In this document: in pieces, positions 1 through 11,359 of the stretch
Position numbering within the stretch: position 1 is the first letter of the stretch
How the letters are laid out: every line of letters begins with the position of its first letter
NCBI GenBank assembly: GCA_009760855.2
Contig: WPIO01000011.1
Coordinates: 1,047,501-1,111,500, forward strand
DNA: 64,000 bases
DNA from: Cristatella mucedo
Taxonomy: Eukaryota; Bryozoa; Phylactolaemata; Cristatellidae
Direction of reading: 5' to 3'
Notes under the pieces: generated by a model
Databases searched by the model: none
The model's input: the letters and a program-made list of their open reading frames with translations, nothing else
Told to the model about the DNA's origin: nothing
Made by a program: the position numbers and the translations under genes

Positions 1-51
1 TTGCAGCAGCACAGCTCATCGCTCCGACTGAAGATGACGAAGAAAATTGTA

Positions 52-438
52 TTAAGCTTTTTTCTGATATGTCACTTTCATACGGTCATCCGACAAGTTC
101 CATTCCTTGAGCCGAGATGCCAGACGCTCTGCCATGGAAATCGTAAGGTCAAGGTCTCTGATAAGATCGTTGACGTCACTTTGGCTGCGGAAGCAAGGCT
201 TTCCATCCTCGGCGGCAACTTTGAAGTTGCCATCTGGGAGTGCATTGTGTGTCTCGGAGTGTGAACTGCTGTTCTCTTCTGGAGATGGCTGACCCCTCTC
301 CGAAGTGTTTGGGGACGGCACGCGGAGCTCAGGGGCACGTGCGGTACTCGGGATGCTTTGCTCGGGTACTCGGTTTCGGCCGAGTTCTTGGGAACTTGCA
401 AACTTAACGGCTCTCTTTTCTCTCTCTGCACCCGCTTA
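52..438 (-). pseudogene. Interrupted fragment of a repeat-associated protein family, unclassified
   Basis: An open frame runs on the minus strand from about 438 to a TAA at 52. It starts just after TTATAAG, which could be a splice acceptor or the end of the open frame. The N-terminal half is Ser/Pro/Glu-rich and looks disordered. The C-terminal part reads SQSDVNDLIRDLDL and then RLASRLKEWNL. Past the stop, in another frame at about 10-45, comes FVIFSRSDELC, which looks like the continuation of the same protein after a frameshift. From memory, this order (a LNDLVRDL-type motif, then SRL..WNL, then F..F....D.L.YC) occurs in a protein found in many copies in animal genomes, but I cannot name the family securely. 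The window edge cuts it off. Alternatives are a real exon with a splice inside it, or a chance frame. Confidence 0.4.
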
Positions 439-1148
439 TAAGAGCGCAAGAAATATTTTAATTTAAAACGAAGATTTTACGAATCACCCGCCATTTTGCG
501 AACAGTCATATCGCGGAAGCAGCAGTTGGTCACGAAACACGAGCTCAGCGCACAGTCGCGCTCGCTCGGGATTAACCGACGAATCGCCATATTGGCCAGC
601 ATCCGGTACCCGCGGTTTGGCCCGGGGGTAAAGAGCTCGCCTTCGTTGACCATGGTCGTAGGCTAAAGCCTTGTATCACGTGCAAAGTGCCTGGATGGAG
701 ATAACTTTCTCTCGGGGATCAATGCGAATAAAAAACACACGCATCGCAGCAGCTCGGGTGGATTTTCCGTGTGGGGCGAACTTGAGGTCTCTGGCCGCGT
801 CGCCGCCTCACCTCATTTGATAGGGCTATTCGACTGGCGAACTCCTGCAGGGCGAACCCCTCCGGCTAGACACGCAGCAGCCATTTCGCAGTGTAGCTTC
901 ATCTGTGCTGCTTCCGCTATTCTCTCTCTCCGCTGGCCCCCACCCCGGTACTTGGTCGCAGGTATTCATAAGCGGGTGCTGTTTTTGCCTTGCCGATAGC
1001 AGTATTCGCCCTCCTCCTTCCAGTGTCCGCCATCCTGCCCATCTTGGTGGGCGCCGAGTGCCATTGAAACCGTTTAACGCTCTTTCCGTCTTTCCTTTCC
1101 CCTTCGCTCGGCATCTTATACGCTCATCGCTGTCACCGCGTGTCAAAT
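439..1148. other. Unassigned sequence
   Basis: Mixed-composition DNA. Open frames on both strands overlap and do not read like protein. I see no repeat family member, RNA gene or paired splice sites. Confidence 0.4.
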
Positions 1149-1229
1149 AGTAATAATAATAATCATAGTAATAATAATGCATTGATAAAGCGCCCTCAGA
1201 GAACTCAATCTCTTTCAGGCGCTTTACAT
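1149..1229 (-). mobile_element. LINE-B 3' tail
   Basis: Reverse complement of the LINE-B end: AAGCGCCTGAAAGAGATT, GAGTTCTCTGAGGGCGCTTT, then an ATTATTATT tail. No coding part remains. It could equally be the tail of a SINE that uses the same 3' end. Confidence 0.7.
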
Positions 1230-1660
1230 GCGGTCTGCTGTCTGTAGGATAGCCTAGCCACAAACCAACGGGATCTACGGGATTTGGTTTCCGCCTAAAT
1301 CACTCTGCTATCAACGAATCGGAAGATCATCAGTGCTGGTCGCATAATAGATGGTGCTACAGCTGGCATAAGACGACTTCGCAGGGTACCAATTAATTGG
1401 CGATTCTCAGCAAAACTTCCGACGCCCCTGACACCAATGTTGCGAACGAGATGCAGCGGCTCCGAAACTAAAATTCTCACCGTAAATACTGAGGTCATAG
1501 CACGATGTTATACCTCACTGCCGCCTAAGTGAATATTGGCTGAAATAGCGCCGCCAAGCAAGGCTGACGGGTCGTTGGGAACGCGATTCCTAATGCAGCT
1601 ATATCGACAGATAGAAGAACATGTCAGCCATTGATTTTTCTTGCCTTTCACCCACCCGGC
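1230..1660. other. Unassigned sequence
   Basis: No gene, RNA or repeat recognised. Confidence 0.4.
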
Positions 1661-1784
1661 TCTATATTTTTATATATATTTATTTATTTATATATTTGTT
1701 TATATATTTTTGTGCTCGAGAGAGACAGCATCTGGATGATCTCGATTTCTATTATAATAACGATATATAACGATATATATATAT

Positions 1785-1878
<94 letters not shown>
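1661..1878. repeat. AT-rich tract running into (CT)n
   Basis: TATATTTATTT-type sequence to about 1,785 ends in (AT)n, then about 45 CT units with one interruption (CA at about 1,846). The Ser-Leu open frame across it is a by-product of the repeat. Confidence 0.95.
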
Positions 1879-1882
<4 letters not shown>

Positions 1883-2990
1883 CGCTGTCCCACCCAAGGT
1901 CCTTTCTACCACCTGCATTTCTGGATAGCTAATGTGTTTACAATTGACTTAGGCCTAAGGCAAAGCCGGAGACCACCATGGCCAGGTCTTCGTTTGTACT
2001 GCTGAGTGCAGCTGGGTGTTATCGATCTTGCTAATGCACAAGATCGCTTACGAAATTGATGGTGAGGCTGATGCAATTGACTTTTCTCGTGCTGACCCTG
2101 GCCGAGCCGGTATAACGCCGTGGGTGCGTGCTCGAGGATTGCGAAACAGCTGCCCGTTCATTCTCACTGCTCCACTCCGGTTAGCTCTGGCTGACTGCCT
2201 GACTACTCGACATTGCTACAAGTGAGCGAGCTCCTAAGAGAACGCGTGAGGTGAAACGCACCGCAGCTCTCCTTCCATCGGGAGAAAGTGGCGTGGTCGC
2301 TTTCTTCCGCGTTCGGTCATCATCGTGCGTCTCGAATATCAACTTGTCTTCTGTAGCTCACTTCTAACCTCTTCGTCATTAAGCTCGCTCGCATTCGACG
2401 CCATTTTTTCCGTGCGCCCGGTTTCATGTCGTAACTCGCTTCGATACGCCAGCCACCACAAGCCACCTCTAATGTCGGGAGACTCGTCATGTCCTGATGC
2501 AGACCGAGCGAAGGACATCTGGCAGTCGTGGAGCTGGATGCCGAAATAAGAGACTCGCTCCTCGGAGAGCGAACGAGCGAACGGGCGCTGGATCGCAGCC
2601 GATCAGGATCCGGCCAATCTGTTGGCTTCTGACCGCCTTCAATCGAAAAAAATCTATCCTTATCTCACTGCCGCACGTAGCTCACAAGGTTTCTCGGCGT
2701 CGGCTATGAACTTCTGCTCACGTGCTCGAGTCAAATCCTTGAATATTTAGAAGTGGGTAGCTCTGCGAGATGTATGACTAGACATAGGCGGAGCCAGCAC
2801 ATTTTCATCTAGGGGGCAAGACCTGCAAGATTTCTGTTGAGGAGGCAAGACCCGAAATTAATGAAAGATTGTAATGCAAAATCATAGCGCTCATTCGGCC
2901 AAAGATGCTGGACGGATGCTCATCGAACGGAATTAGGTGGACACAATTCCTTCGTTGGCGACGGTCTGGCGGCTTAGAGAATGCAATCAA
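1879..2990. other. Unassigned sequence
   Basis: About 1.1 kb with no recognisable gene or repeat. Open frames of 60-75 codons are scattered and mutually overlapping. Confidence 0.4.
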
Positions 2991-3122
2991 TTTGCATAGC
3001 GCCCTAAAAGACTCTAATCTCTATTCAGGCGCTTCATATATGGCACGGGGCTCGACTGCACGTTCTCGGCCTGCCCTCTGATCGGGGCGAGCACCTTGAC
3101 CACTGAACCAGACCAGCTCGGC
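2991..3122 (-). mobile_element. SINE-2 copy
   Basis: Read on the minus strand: a tRNA-like head ending in GGTCAAGGTGCTCGCC, a GGGCTCGAGCCC-like B-box region (here diverged), GAAGCGCCTGAATAGAGATT, and the GGGCGCTATGCAAA end. The tail matches that of LINE-B copies. At least six related copies lie elsewhere in the window. Confidence 0.7.
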
Positions 3123-3263
3123 GAATAGGGGGCGGCTGCCCAGGTCGCTGCTGCCCCGCTGAAAGGCGGGAGGGAGGGCACACGCCTCCTGCGCCCTGGA
3201 TCCATCACTGCGACTATACTATAAATCACTTTTAATGATCATCCTACGGATGAAGTCTCCTTT

Positions 3264-5425
3264 CATGTAATGTAATGTAATGTATCTCCGGCTGCAACTC
3301 CACGAAGTCATCAAGACCAAGTAGGTGTTACGCAGGAGAGTTTTGTATAGCCAACTCACAGCCTAAGCGGCTTTCGGTACGCATTCGGTAGCCAACACAC
3401 TTCGTCTCACGCAATGAAGAGAAAGTGGGAAGCATGGCACAGTCAGGAGAGCAGCTGAGGTAGTGAGTAGCATGGAAGTAGCAGCTCAGGAACGCTGAAA
3501 AAGGATGAGCCATAGTCAGCGGCAGGAGAGTAGTTGTTGCGTAAGAATTGTGGAAGCAAATTCCACAGTCTAGGACCTGCAGAGCTAAGGCTTCTATCGC
3601 CAAAGGTCTTTAAGCGGAGGAATTGAAAGGCCAATATATTGTCCACAAAGGACCTGAGGGCGTGAACAGGCTGAAACGGATGCAGCAGTTCAGCTAGATA
3701 CAAAGGAGCCAAGCTGCGGCGGGCCTTGTGGGTCAGCATAAGAACTTTGCTCTGTATCCGTTGCTCAACCGGCATCCATGCTAGCTCTTTTAGCAAAGGA
3801 GATACGTGCTCAAACCTCTGGGACTTGAAAGTTAGCCTTGCAGCCATATTCATAGTCAGCTGCAGTGGCCTAGCTGCTTTCTTTGGTAGCCCAGCCAAAA
3901 GAGAATTACAATAGTCAAGCCGAGACAGAACTAAGGAGCTAGTTAAATTTTTTGCAAGCCTCTGTGAAAGAGAGCTCCCAATCTTAGAGGGAGAACTGAC
4001 GCGACGGCTAGCTGTAGAAGCAGTCTTCTGAATGAAGCTTTTAAAATTGAGGCAGCTGTCGAAAACGACACCTCAATTTCGAGCACTTGGTGATGGTCGC
4101 ACAATAGCATCACCTATTAGAAGAGCAAAGCCTTTTTATCCAGCCACACGCTTAGGGTGTCCTATGAGCAGCAGTTCAGTTTTATCATCATTTAGTTTTA
4201 AGAAGTTTTCCGACATCCAGGATTGAATGTCGGCAAAGCAAGCATCCACTTTCTCAGTTGCTGCAGCATATTCCGACGGTTTGAATGACAAATACCACTG
4301 AGTATCGTCCGTATAAAAGTTATATCTTATTGCATGGGCCTTAATCACTTTTCCCAGAGGTTGAGTATAAATGGAGAACAGCAAGGGACCAAGTACAGAC
4401 CCTTGAGGAACTCTACAGGTGACCCTTCTCGTGCGTGAGACCTAACCCCCCCCCCACTCGACAGATTGAACACGATCAGAAAAGTACGATTTAAACCACG
4501 CCAGTGCTTTGTCTGCCAGACCTATCGTTGTTCTCAATTGTTCAAGTAGAACATCGTGATCAATGGTGTCGAAGGCAGCTGACACATCTAGCAGAGCCAG
4601 GGCAGTGACATTCCCGTCGTCATTGCCACGTAGAATATCATTGTTAACACGGAGGAGAGCAGTTTCAGTGGAGGGCTGCCTCTTGAACCCTGATTGAAAT
4701 GTTTCTGACATTTAATTCTTTTCAATATGTTCAACCAGCTGCCAAGCAACAATTTAATTTTTTCAAGAATCTTTGACAAGAAAAGAAGAAGGGAAACTGG
4801 GCGATAGTTTGCAAGGAACTCTGTATCTAATCCAGGCTTTTTAAGTATGGGTCTAACAACTGACGATTTGAAGGACTTGGGGATGACCTCTTTTCCCAAA
4901 GAAGCATTAACAATCTCGGTTATGGTTATGGCAGGGCTAAGTTGGTCTGCTAGTGAAGACCACAGAGATGGGGGTATAGGGTCTTCAGGAGACGAGCTTT
5001 TTTTGCTAGACCTTATTAAGGTAGCCACATCGCAGGCAGAAACCTTGGAGAACCTTTAAGCGAAGGTTACAGGTTGTGATTCCGCCATTGCTGTAGTCGG
5101 AGGGGGCTTTATGGAGACAGGATTGTGCCCAATTTTTTTCAGCAAAGAAGGCAGAAAATTTTTTGGCTGAGCCCTTAATATCTGGGGAGTCAGACCTCTC
5201 AGCATTGGCCATTAAATGGTTTACTGTCTTATAAATCTGGTTAGGGTTCTAGTGGCAGGAATTCAGCTTTCGAGTGAACAAAAGCCCTGGCTTTTTTAAG
5301 CCTCCGGGTGTAAACTCGAAGGAAGTCTTTGAAATTGACTAGATCTGCATCAGACCCCGATTTCTTGAAACGACGTTCAAGCCTGCGCTTAACCCGGCGC
5401 ATCGTTATGCTCTCGTTATACTGTC
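3264..5425 (-). mobile_element. LINE-A non-LTR retrotransposon, 5'-truncated, degenerate
   Basis: The longest LINE-A copy. The 3' end carries a (TACAT)n tail (ATGTAATGTA at 3,264-3,283). Going upstream on the minus strand come the C-terminal LINE domain (KSQRFEHVSPLLKEL, RLWNLLPQFLRNN), then reverse transcriptase blocks: [11 protein letters not shown], where YADD is usual; [37 protein letters not shown]. The pre-RT linker RRVKRRLERRFKKSG lies near 5,340-5,400. No endonuclease domain is present. Frames are broken by stops and frameshifts (C-run at 4,447-4,455, several in-frame stops), so it is dead. The RT motifs fit the CR1/L2/Jockey side of the non-LTR tree, but exact placement needs a tree. 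It is the most complete local reference for the other LINE-A copies. Confidence 0.9.
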
Positions 5426-5429
5426 CTTG

Positions 5430-5543
5430 CTATCGGTACACAAAGTCCACTAAGTCCACTTGCTGTTGACAGGCCTCGCCTCTCTCCTCCGCGTCCGCAT
5501 TCTCCTTAAACTTGTAAATATGAGCATCAAGGATGCGGACATC
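5430..5543 (-). CDS. Possible terminal exon, unknown product
   Basis: A 37-codon frame follows a CGCTGCAG acceptor at 5,544-5,551 and ends in TAG at 5,430-5,432. The peptide is strongly protein-like: DVRILDAHIYKFKENADAEE, then RGEACQQQVDLVDFVYR. It abuts the 5' end of LINE-A at about 5,425 and could instead be an unusual upstream part of that element. No other LINE-A copy here reaches this far, so the two cannot be told apart. I do not recognise the product. Confidence 0.3.
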   Translation of the reverse strand, partial: DVRILDAHIYKFKENADAEERGEACQQQVDLVDFVYR

Positions 5544-5786
5544 CTGCAGCGCCCATTTTACAGTGCTTTTTCAGCATAGCTTCAACGAAGTCTACTTAGT
5601 AGTCCGCCATTTGACTCCCAAGAAGTTCAAAACCATTGAAACAAAGCTGCTGCTCCAATCTGCTGCTGCTGCTTTTTCAGCTACCAGTGTGCTTCTTGGG
5701 GAATTGAGCGAACTCAATTGTCTTCTTCTTCTTCTTGGCCCCTCCGTGAACCCTGTTTTGACCTCCGAATCAGACCGATTTGAAGG

Positions 5787-5931
5787 TTACTCGAAGACTG
5801 GGGAAGACTCTTCATTATCCTTAAATGATTCTGTAAGGAACTTTTCATGAGGTTCAATGTTCAGTCGTTCAGTGGTGGCGTCTGCGTCCTGGAAATCAGC
5901 ACCAGTGAATCCAGTTTGACATAGTTTCTCC
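5787..5931 (-). CDS. Possible exon, unknown product
   Basis: A good acceptor (TTGTCTCCCTCAG) precedes a 48-codon frame that ends in TAA at 5,787-5,789. The peptide includes KLCQTGFTGADFQDADATTE and KFLTESFKDNEESSPVFE, which looks acidic and disordered. No clear GT donor precedes the stop, so it would be terminal or non-functional. It sits upstream of the 5,430-5,543 island on the same strand, but the two do not join simply because several stops lie between. Function unknown. Confidence 0.25.
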
Positions 5932-5997
5932 CTGAGGGAGACAACTCGGCCGCTGCTGCCAGTCCAGGCAGCGGCAGTGAGCATGGTGATCCCTGCT

Positions 5998-6246
5998 GGC
6001 CCAGGTAGGCGATCTGGCCCAGGTAGGCGATCTGGCCCAGGTAGGCGATCTGGACCAGGTAGGCGATCTGGCCCAGGTAGGCGATCTGGCCCAGGTAGGC
6101 GAGCTGGCCCAGGTAGGCGATATGGCCCAGGTAGGCGATCTGGCCCAGGTAGGCAATCTGGCCCAGGTAGGCGATATGGCCCAGGTAGGCGATCTGGCCC
6201 AGGTAGGCGATCTAGCCCAGGTAGGAAATCTGGCCCAGGTAGGCGT
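5998..6246. repeat. 18-bp minisatellite, about 14 copies
   Basis: Unit GGCCCAGGTAGGCGATCT with single-base variants (GGACCAGG, GCGAGCT, GCGATAT, GCAATCT). As 18 is a multiple of 3, frames stay open on both strands, giving PGPDRL repeats on minus and GPGRRS on plus. Confidence 0.95.
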
Positions 6247-8502
6247 GCGGAGAAATGTAAGAACAATAATTACAAAAGTCCACTTTAAGAGCGAAGGGAG
6301 AGCCGACCGGAAACATGCGCTTCTAGCTGAGATTCACAGTAAGTAGTACACGGCGGTTGCACGCAGTGACCTTGGCTAGAAAGCAAGCTCCAGACTCTAA
6401 GCGCATACGAGCTGAAGGCCCGATCGCCGATAGCCTTCGTCAACTAGAGCGGAAGACTTCGAGACGACTAGATGCCGTGAAGCGGGTGGCGAGAAATCAC
6501 GTGACCAGCTGACCGAGGAGGTCAGAGAGCTGGTGCGACCGAGACAAGCTACCCGTAAGCCAGACTTTAGATCGATTAGCCAGACTTTAGATCGATTAGC
6601 CAGACTTTAGAAGGATCTAGAAACCTATTCTTTACAAAATCAGGGAGCCGTTGAAGCTCAGACAGAAAGAGTGTGCTACGGTAGCTACGCCGTAGACCAC
6701 TTTCCAGACGAGGCGCCGATTTGTTCACCGGTTGCGCACGATTTAGGGCTTCCTTATTTAAATGTCATCAACTTAGTCGATATTGTGACGGCAGTCGGCG
6801 GTGATTTTCGAGTATGGAAGCGTTACTAACAGCAGGCACGGTCCACTAGGGACTTGAGGCTCGTTAGAGGCACAAACAGACGACCTGAATCGGAGGAGTA
6901 GGAGGTGGCGTGACAGGTCCGATTAGGAAGTGTTTCAGATTGGTAGGCCGACGCAAGAGAATTTTCAAGGGACCTAAAGGATAGGGACAAAGCTTTTAAC
7001 TCGATATTCGATCTGCCTGCTGCCTAGGCATATGTTTATGCCGTATGCCTATGCATTTGCCCATATGCCGGCGCGCGGTCGGCAATTGCCACTGTAGACT
7101 TCCCACGGGAGTCCCGTAACCCTGGCTGCGAGGAAATAGCCATCGACCTCAGGGAGCAGCAGCTTTCCAGGTTTGTCGGGCGGCGGGCCGTCGGCGCGCG
7201 CAGCTTTGAGGCGCTTCTCGAAGAGGAGGGCGACGGCAGGTTCCGCCTCTTTTTTCAGACGCGGCTGCGAAAGCTACGGTCGGCTGGCGAGCGCCTCTAC
7301 GGAGCGAGCGCAGTTTTGTTTAGAAAGTGGTGACTGTATTTATTTTTAGGGCTTCCAAGATTTAATTCTGTACTTGGGCCAAAAAGGACCACCTTTGCGG
7401 CGCCGCCTTCTTCGCTTCAAGCTCTTCAAGCGAGTTTTGCTTAAGGCAAACGCGTGCAGAGGCGTCTGCAGCAGCACGGCGATGCCCACTCTCGCAGCAT
7501 CTCTGCCTCTCAAGAACCAGAGTGCCCTAACGGTGCTATGACCGCGCGCGATCCTCACTAGTACAGGTAGCGGCACATCGCGTGCAATGTGCCAAGATCT
7601 GGAGCTAGCGATACGACGACGATAACAACACAGCGCTCAATATTCTGCCCGAAGTGCTGACAACAACACCGTATTAGAAAACAGTGCAACGATGGCCTGC
7701 ATATTACGGCTGATGCGTCAGGTGCCTTTCAACTGATTCCTTTACAGGCTGACAGCAGCTCACTTTCAGCACTGGGACTTACCAACGAGCAGACCATTTC
7801 TCTAAAAGAGAGCGACTGCGATCAGGCGCATGCTTTATATAGTAGCCAAGTCACAAGGCATACAATAACCTCGTTCGTACATAAGCATGTATTTCGCTGC
7901 CGATAAGCCTAGGCTTATGGGCAGCTCAATTAACAATATATGTCGCACATGATAATATATAATATTACATTGTATGTTATCATTAATAATATGTCGATAT
8001 TATTATTCATAAATAGCGTCGTCTTATCGACGCAATTTTACAAGCAGCTCGGCTCTAATTCAGCGGCAAAGCTCGTCGTTCCTAACCGTAACTGGTTCAG
8101 CCATTAAGCTCATAATCCATAATCGCGGGGCATTGCAACGGGGCAGTATTCCAGCGCTACGACGCGACGAAGGTGCACCGCTGTTGCAGCTGCACAGCTG
8201 CAGTTTGTCTAGCGGAAAGCTGACTTTTTTTTAAAGATGGCCCGTACTACTTACTATGAGCCTCCTTCTTCTTCCGCCGAGCAGCAATGCATCCTTGCAG
8301 TTTCCATCCAGCTGAGGTAGGGCCCCTAGTTTCTGATACGACGAAGTTCTATTTAGATGCCTTTACACGTAGCTGGGTTTTACCAGTCGCTCCGGGAGGC
8401 GTCGCTCGGAAATGGAGTTTCGGGCTCTCCGCAGAGCGCTAATCCACCAAGTGTGTACGATTTCTTTTAGGGAGCTGAAAAGCACTCGGCGCTGAATGCA
8501 TT
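6247..8502. other. Unassigned sequence
   Basis: About 2.2 kb without a convincing exon. It holds a short 20-bp tandem repeat (listed separately), a region rich in CATATGCC-like words near 7,025-7,065, and AT-rich sequence near 7,940-8,020. Confidence 0.4.
6560..6610. repeat. 20-bp tandem repeat, 2.5 copies
   Basis: CCAGACTTTAGATCGATTAG occurs twice in perfect tandem, followed by a partial third copy ending CAGACTTTAGA. Confidence 0.95.
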
Positions 8503-8582
8503 TAATAATAATAATAATAATGTAATGCATTTTATATAGCGCTCTCGGAGAATCCCATCTCTTTCTAGGCACTTTACATTGG
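8503..8582 (-). mobile_element. LINE-B 3' tail
   Basis: (AAT)n followed by ATATAGCGCTCTCGGAGAAT and TCTTTCTAGGCACTTTACAT, the reverse complement of the LINE-B end. No coding sequence is attached. Confidence 0.75.
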
Positions 8583-9479
8583 CTGCAAAGGAAGCGATGG
8601 ATCGAACGGTGAGCGGTAGAATGCTTTTAGCGAGCAGACTTACTCCGGGTCGTCTCAATCTCGATAAACCGGTCCAGTTTTTCGTTTTTGAAGAAATCGC
8701 AAAGTACTCATGTTCAGGCTAACCGAATTTCATGACATGGGCCACGGAGGCAGCACGCCAGACTATGCAATATCCGCGCGCAGCTGCAGTCAGCGTCTTT
8801 CGTCACGTGGTGCCCATCAGGCTCGAGCGGAGCTCCGGGCATCCCGCGGCAGCCATCTCTTAAGAACTGGCACGTCCAAAGCGCTCTCTTGAGCGAGAGA
8901 GCTGAAAAAAAGCTGCTCGTCCATCCGGCCAAGGAATACGTAGTAAATTCAGCTTTCCAAACCAATTTGTTAGTAAACATACGACATCTAACGGTGTTAA
9001 CTCTTAGCCAGTCGCACGCGGATCTAGGCGTTCAGTCGCTTTGTTTCTCTTGGCTCTCACCTGGCACGTGAGAGCGCATGGCCACAGGCAGGAACTGTCT
9101 CTTTTCAATAAGCTGCAATTCTCCGGGCGTTTATTGCAGCTTGCAGCCATCTTCACCTGTTGACGTGTCGTTGCTTTCATATGCAACTTATTGGCAATTC
9201 TCTGAGCGCAGGCAGTCAATAAAAAAAAAAAGTATTCATTTCTCCATGTACGCAATAGCTAAAGTAAAGAACCTGCATGAATAAGGTAATAAGGGGCAGC
9301 AAACCGCTCGGTTTTCGTTTAAATTGAATTGAATTTAAACTGAGCGCATTTGAAAGAAAGCAAGTCCAATCCCTTCTCGATTATCAGCGAAACCCCGGGT
9401 GATCAGCCCAGGGAGTCAAGGTCAAGGTGCTCGCTCTTCGCGACCCTCGCGTCACGTGCGCTCTATATTCCTGCAGCAG
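8583..9479. other. Unassigned sequence
   Basis: No gene or repeat recognised. A short A-run occurs near 9,222. Confidence 0.4.
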
Positions 9480-9520
9480 GCAGGCAGCGGCTGCAATTCT
9501 TCATTGCAGCCGCTGCCTGC
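9480..9520. repeat. Perfect 18-bp inverted repeat, 5-nt loop
   Basis: GCAGGCAGCGGCTGCAAT (9,480-9,497) is mirrored exactly by ATTGCAGCCGCTGCCTGC (9,503-9,520) around TCTTC. No poly-T tract follows it. Confidence 0.9.
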
Positions 9521-9655
9521 GCCCGCGATGGCCGCCGCTGTGGTTCTCTTGCAGCCGCTGCGCAAAGGAGGCATAGCAGCATCAGCCTGGGCTTTTTCTT
9601 TGCTGCACTGCGTAAGGACGCAAAAATATACTGTAATGTAAAAATATACTCTACG

Positions 9656-9703
9656 TGCTGCTGCCGCTGCTGCTGCCGCTGCTGCTGCCGCTGCTGCCGC
9701 TCC
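9656..9703. repeat. (CTG/CCG) trinucleotide tract
   Basis: Interspersed CTG and CCG units, about 16 triplets in all. Confidence 0.9.
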
Positions 9704-9948
9704 TGGTCACTTTAAGCTATGTCCGTTTGTCCGTTCGAAATCTTAAGACTTAGCTTCTCGCTGGAAAAACTTTCCTGGCTACGAGGATGCTGCAGGCACC
9801 AGGGGCATTACCGTAGCCAGAACAAAGCCAAGGAAAGGGCCAGACCTTTAAAGTTCGCGGAAATTACCCAGAATCCTCCGGAAGCTAAACGGTATGCGCC
9901 CGCCCGCCGCCGGCTTGAACAACAGGCGCGCTCCAACCACTTATGTGC

Positions 9949-10812
9949 TGTAATGTATCTCCGTCACTGTAACTCCACAAAGCCACACAGACTTTGAGGG
10001 TGTATACAGGAGAGTTTCGTGTTGCCCACTCACAGCCTAAGCGGCTTTCGGTACGCATTCGGTAGCCAACACACTTCGTCTCACGAAACAAAGAGAAGGT
10101 GGGAAGTATAGCATAGTCAGGAGAGCAGCTGAGATAGTGAGTAGCATGGAAGTAGCAGCTCAGGACCGCTGAAAACTATGAGTCATAGTCGGCAATAGGA
10201 AAGCAGCTGTCGTTGCGTAAGAATTGTGGAAGCGAGTTCCACAGTCAAGGACCTGCAGAGCCAAAGCTTCTGTCGCCAACGGTCCTTAAGCGGAGGAATG
10301 AAACAGCTATAATTTATTGTCCAAACAGGACCTGAGGGCTCGAGGAGGCTGAAACTGGGGTGCAGCAGTTCAGCTACGAAGGAGACAAGCCGTAGCGGGC
10401 CTTGTGGGTCAGCGTAAGAACTTTGCTCTGTATTCGTTGATCAACCGGCAGCCGTACTGGCTCTTTTGGCCAACAAGACACGTGGTCAAACCTCTGGGAC
10501 TTGAAAGCTAGCCTTGCAGCCATATTCGTAATCAGCTGCAGCATGCCTAGTTGCTTTCTTTGGTAGCCCAGCCAAAAGGAAATTACAATAGTCAGCATGA
10601 GACAGAACTAAGGAGCAAGTTAAATCTTTTGCAAGCCTCTGTGGAAGGGAGCTCCCAATCTTAGAGAGGGATCGGACGCGATGGCTAGCTGTAGGAGCAG
10701 TCTTCTGAATGAGGCTTTTAAAATTGAGGCAGCTGTCGAAAACGACACCTAAATTTCGAGCACGTGGTGACGGTCGAGCGACAGCATCACCTATTAGAAG
10801 AGCAAAGCCTTA
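9949..10812 (-). mobile_element. LINE-A fragment, 3' end
   Basis: Same 3' end as the copy at 3,264, with only one tail unit (TGTAATGTATCT). It codes the C-terminal LINE domain in broken frames (LAFKSQRFDHVSCWPKEP, QRIQSKVLTLTHKARYGL). It breaks off at AAGAGCAAAGCCT, upstream of which no RT sequence remains. Confidence 0.85.
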
Positions 10813-11359
10813 ACAGAGTGCTACTCAAAAACTCCACCTGAGCTATGTTTCCTTCATGTCCTCGTAACCCTCGCTCTTTCAGCAAGCGACCGACAGCTCG
10901 CGCGCCACCCACGCGGACCTCGCGCCGGCCGGATATGTATCAGTGCGCATGCACACTGACCTTACGCCTGCAGCCGGTCAACCGGTAAGCACCGAGCGAG
11001 CTGTGCCCGAGAGGCGGCACGAGCGGCATTGTCTGCAATGCCGCCGCTCTAGCGACAGCACCAGGAAACGTTCGTGCATTACAGCTGACAGGCGACCCAG
11101 GCGGACTCGTTACAGGCTGCTCATAGCGAGCACTCAGCGTCGCGGTTCACCGAGCGGCACATTGCGGCCAACAAACGGCGAGCCCGTGCAGGTCAGCCGT
11201 TGTCCTTACATAGTCGCCGCATCGGAAGATCGAATGCATTTCACTGCAGATAATTGACCTTTTGTGGACTAATTTGTAAGCGGTCCTGTTTTTTTTATTT
11301 TTTTTCCTGTTTTTATTACGGTGCAGTAGGCGCTAGCGATAAAGCACGAAAGCGGCACA
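10813..11359. other. Unassigned sequence
   Basis: GC-rich to about 11,200, then a T-rich run near 11,289-11,310. A 104-codon plus-strand frame (10,943-11,257) is arginine-rich and not convincing as protein. Confidence 0.4.

Noticed and set aside
5998-6246. CRISPR-like array
   Set aside because: Contiguous 18-bp tandem units with no spacers, in an animal genome.
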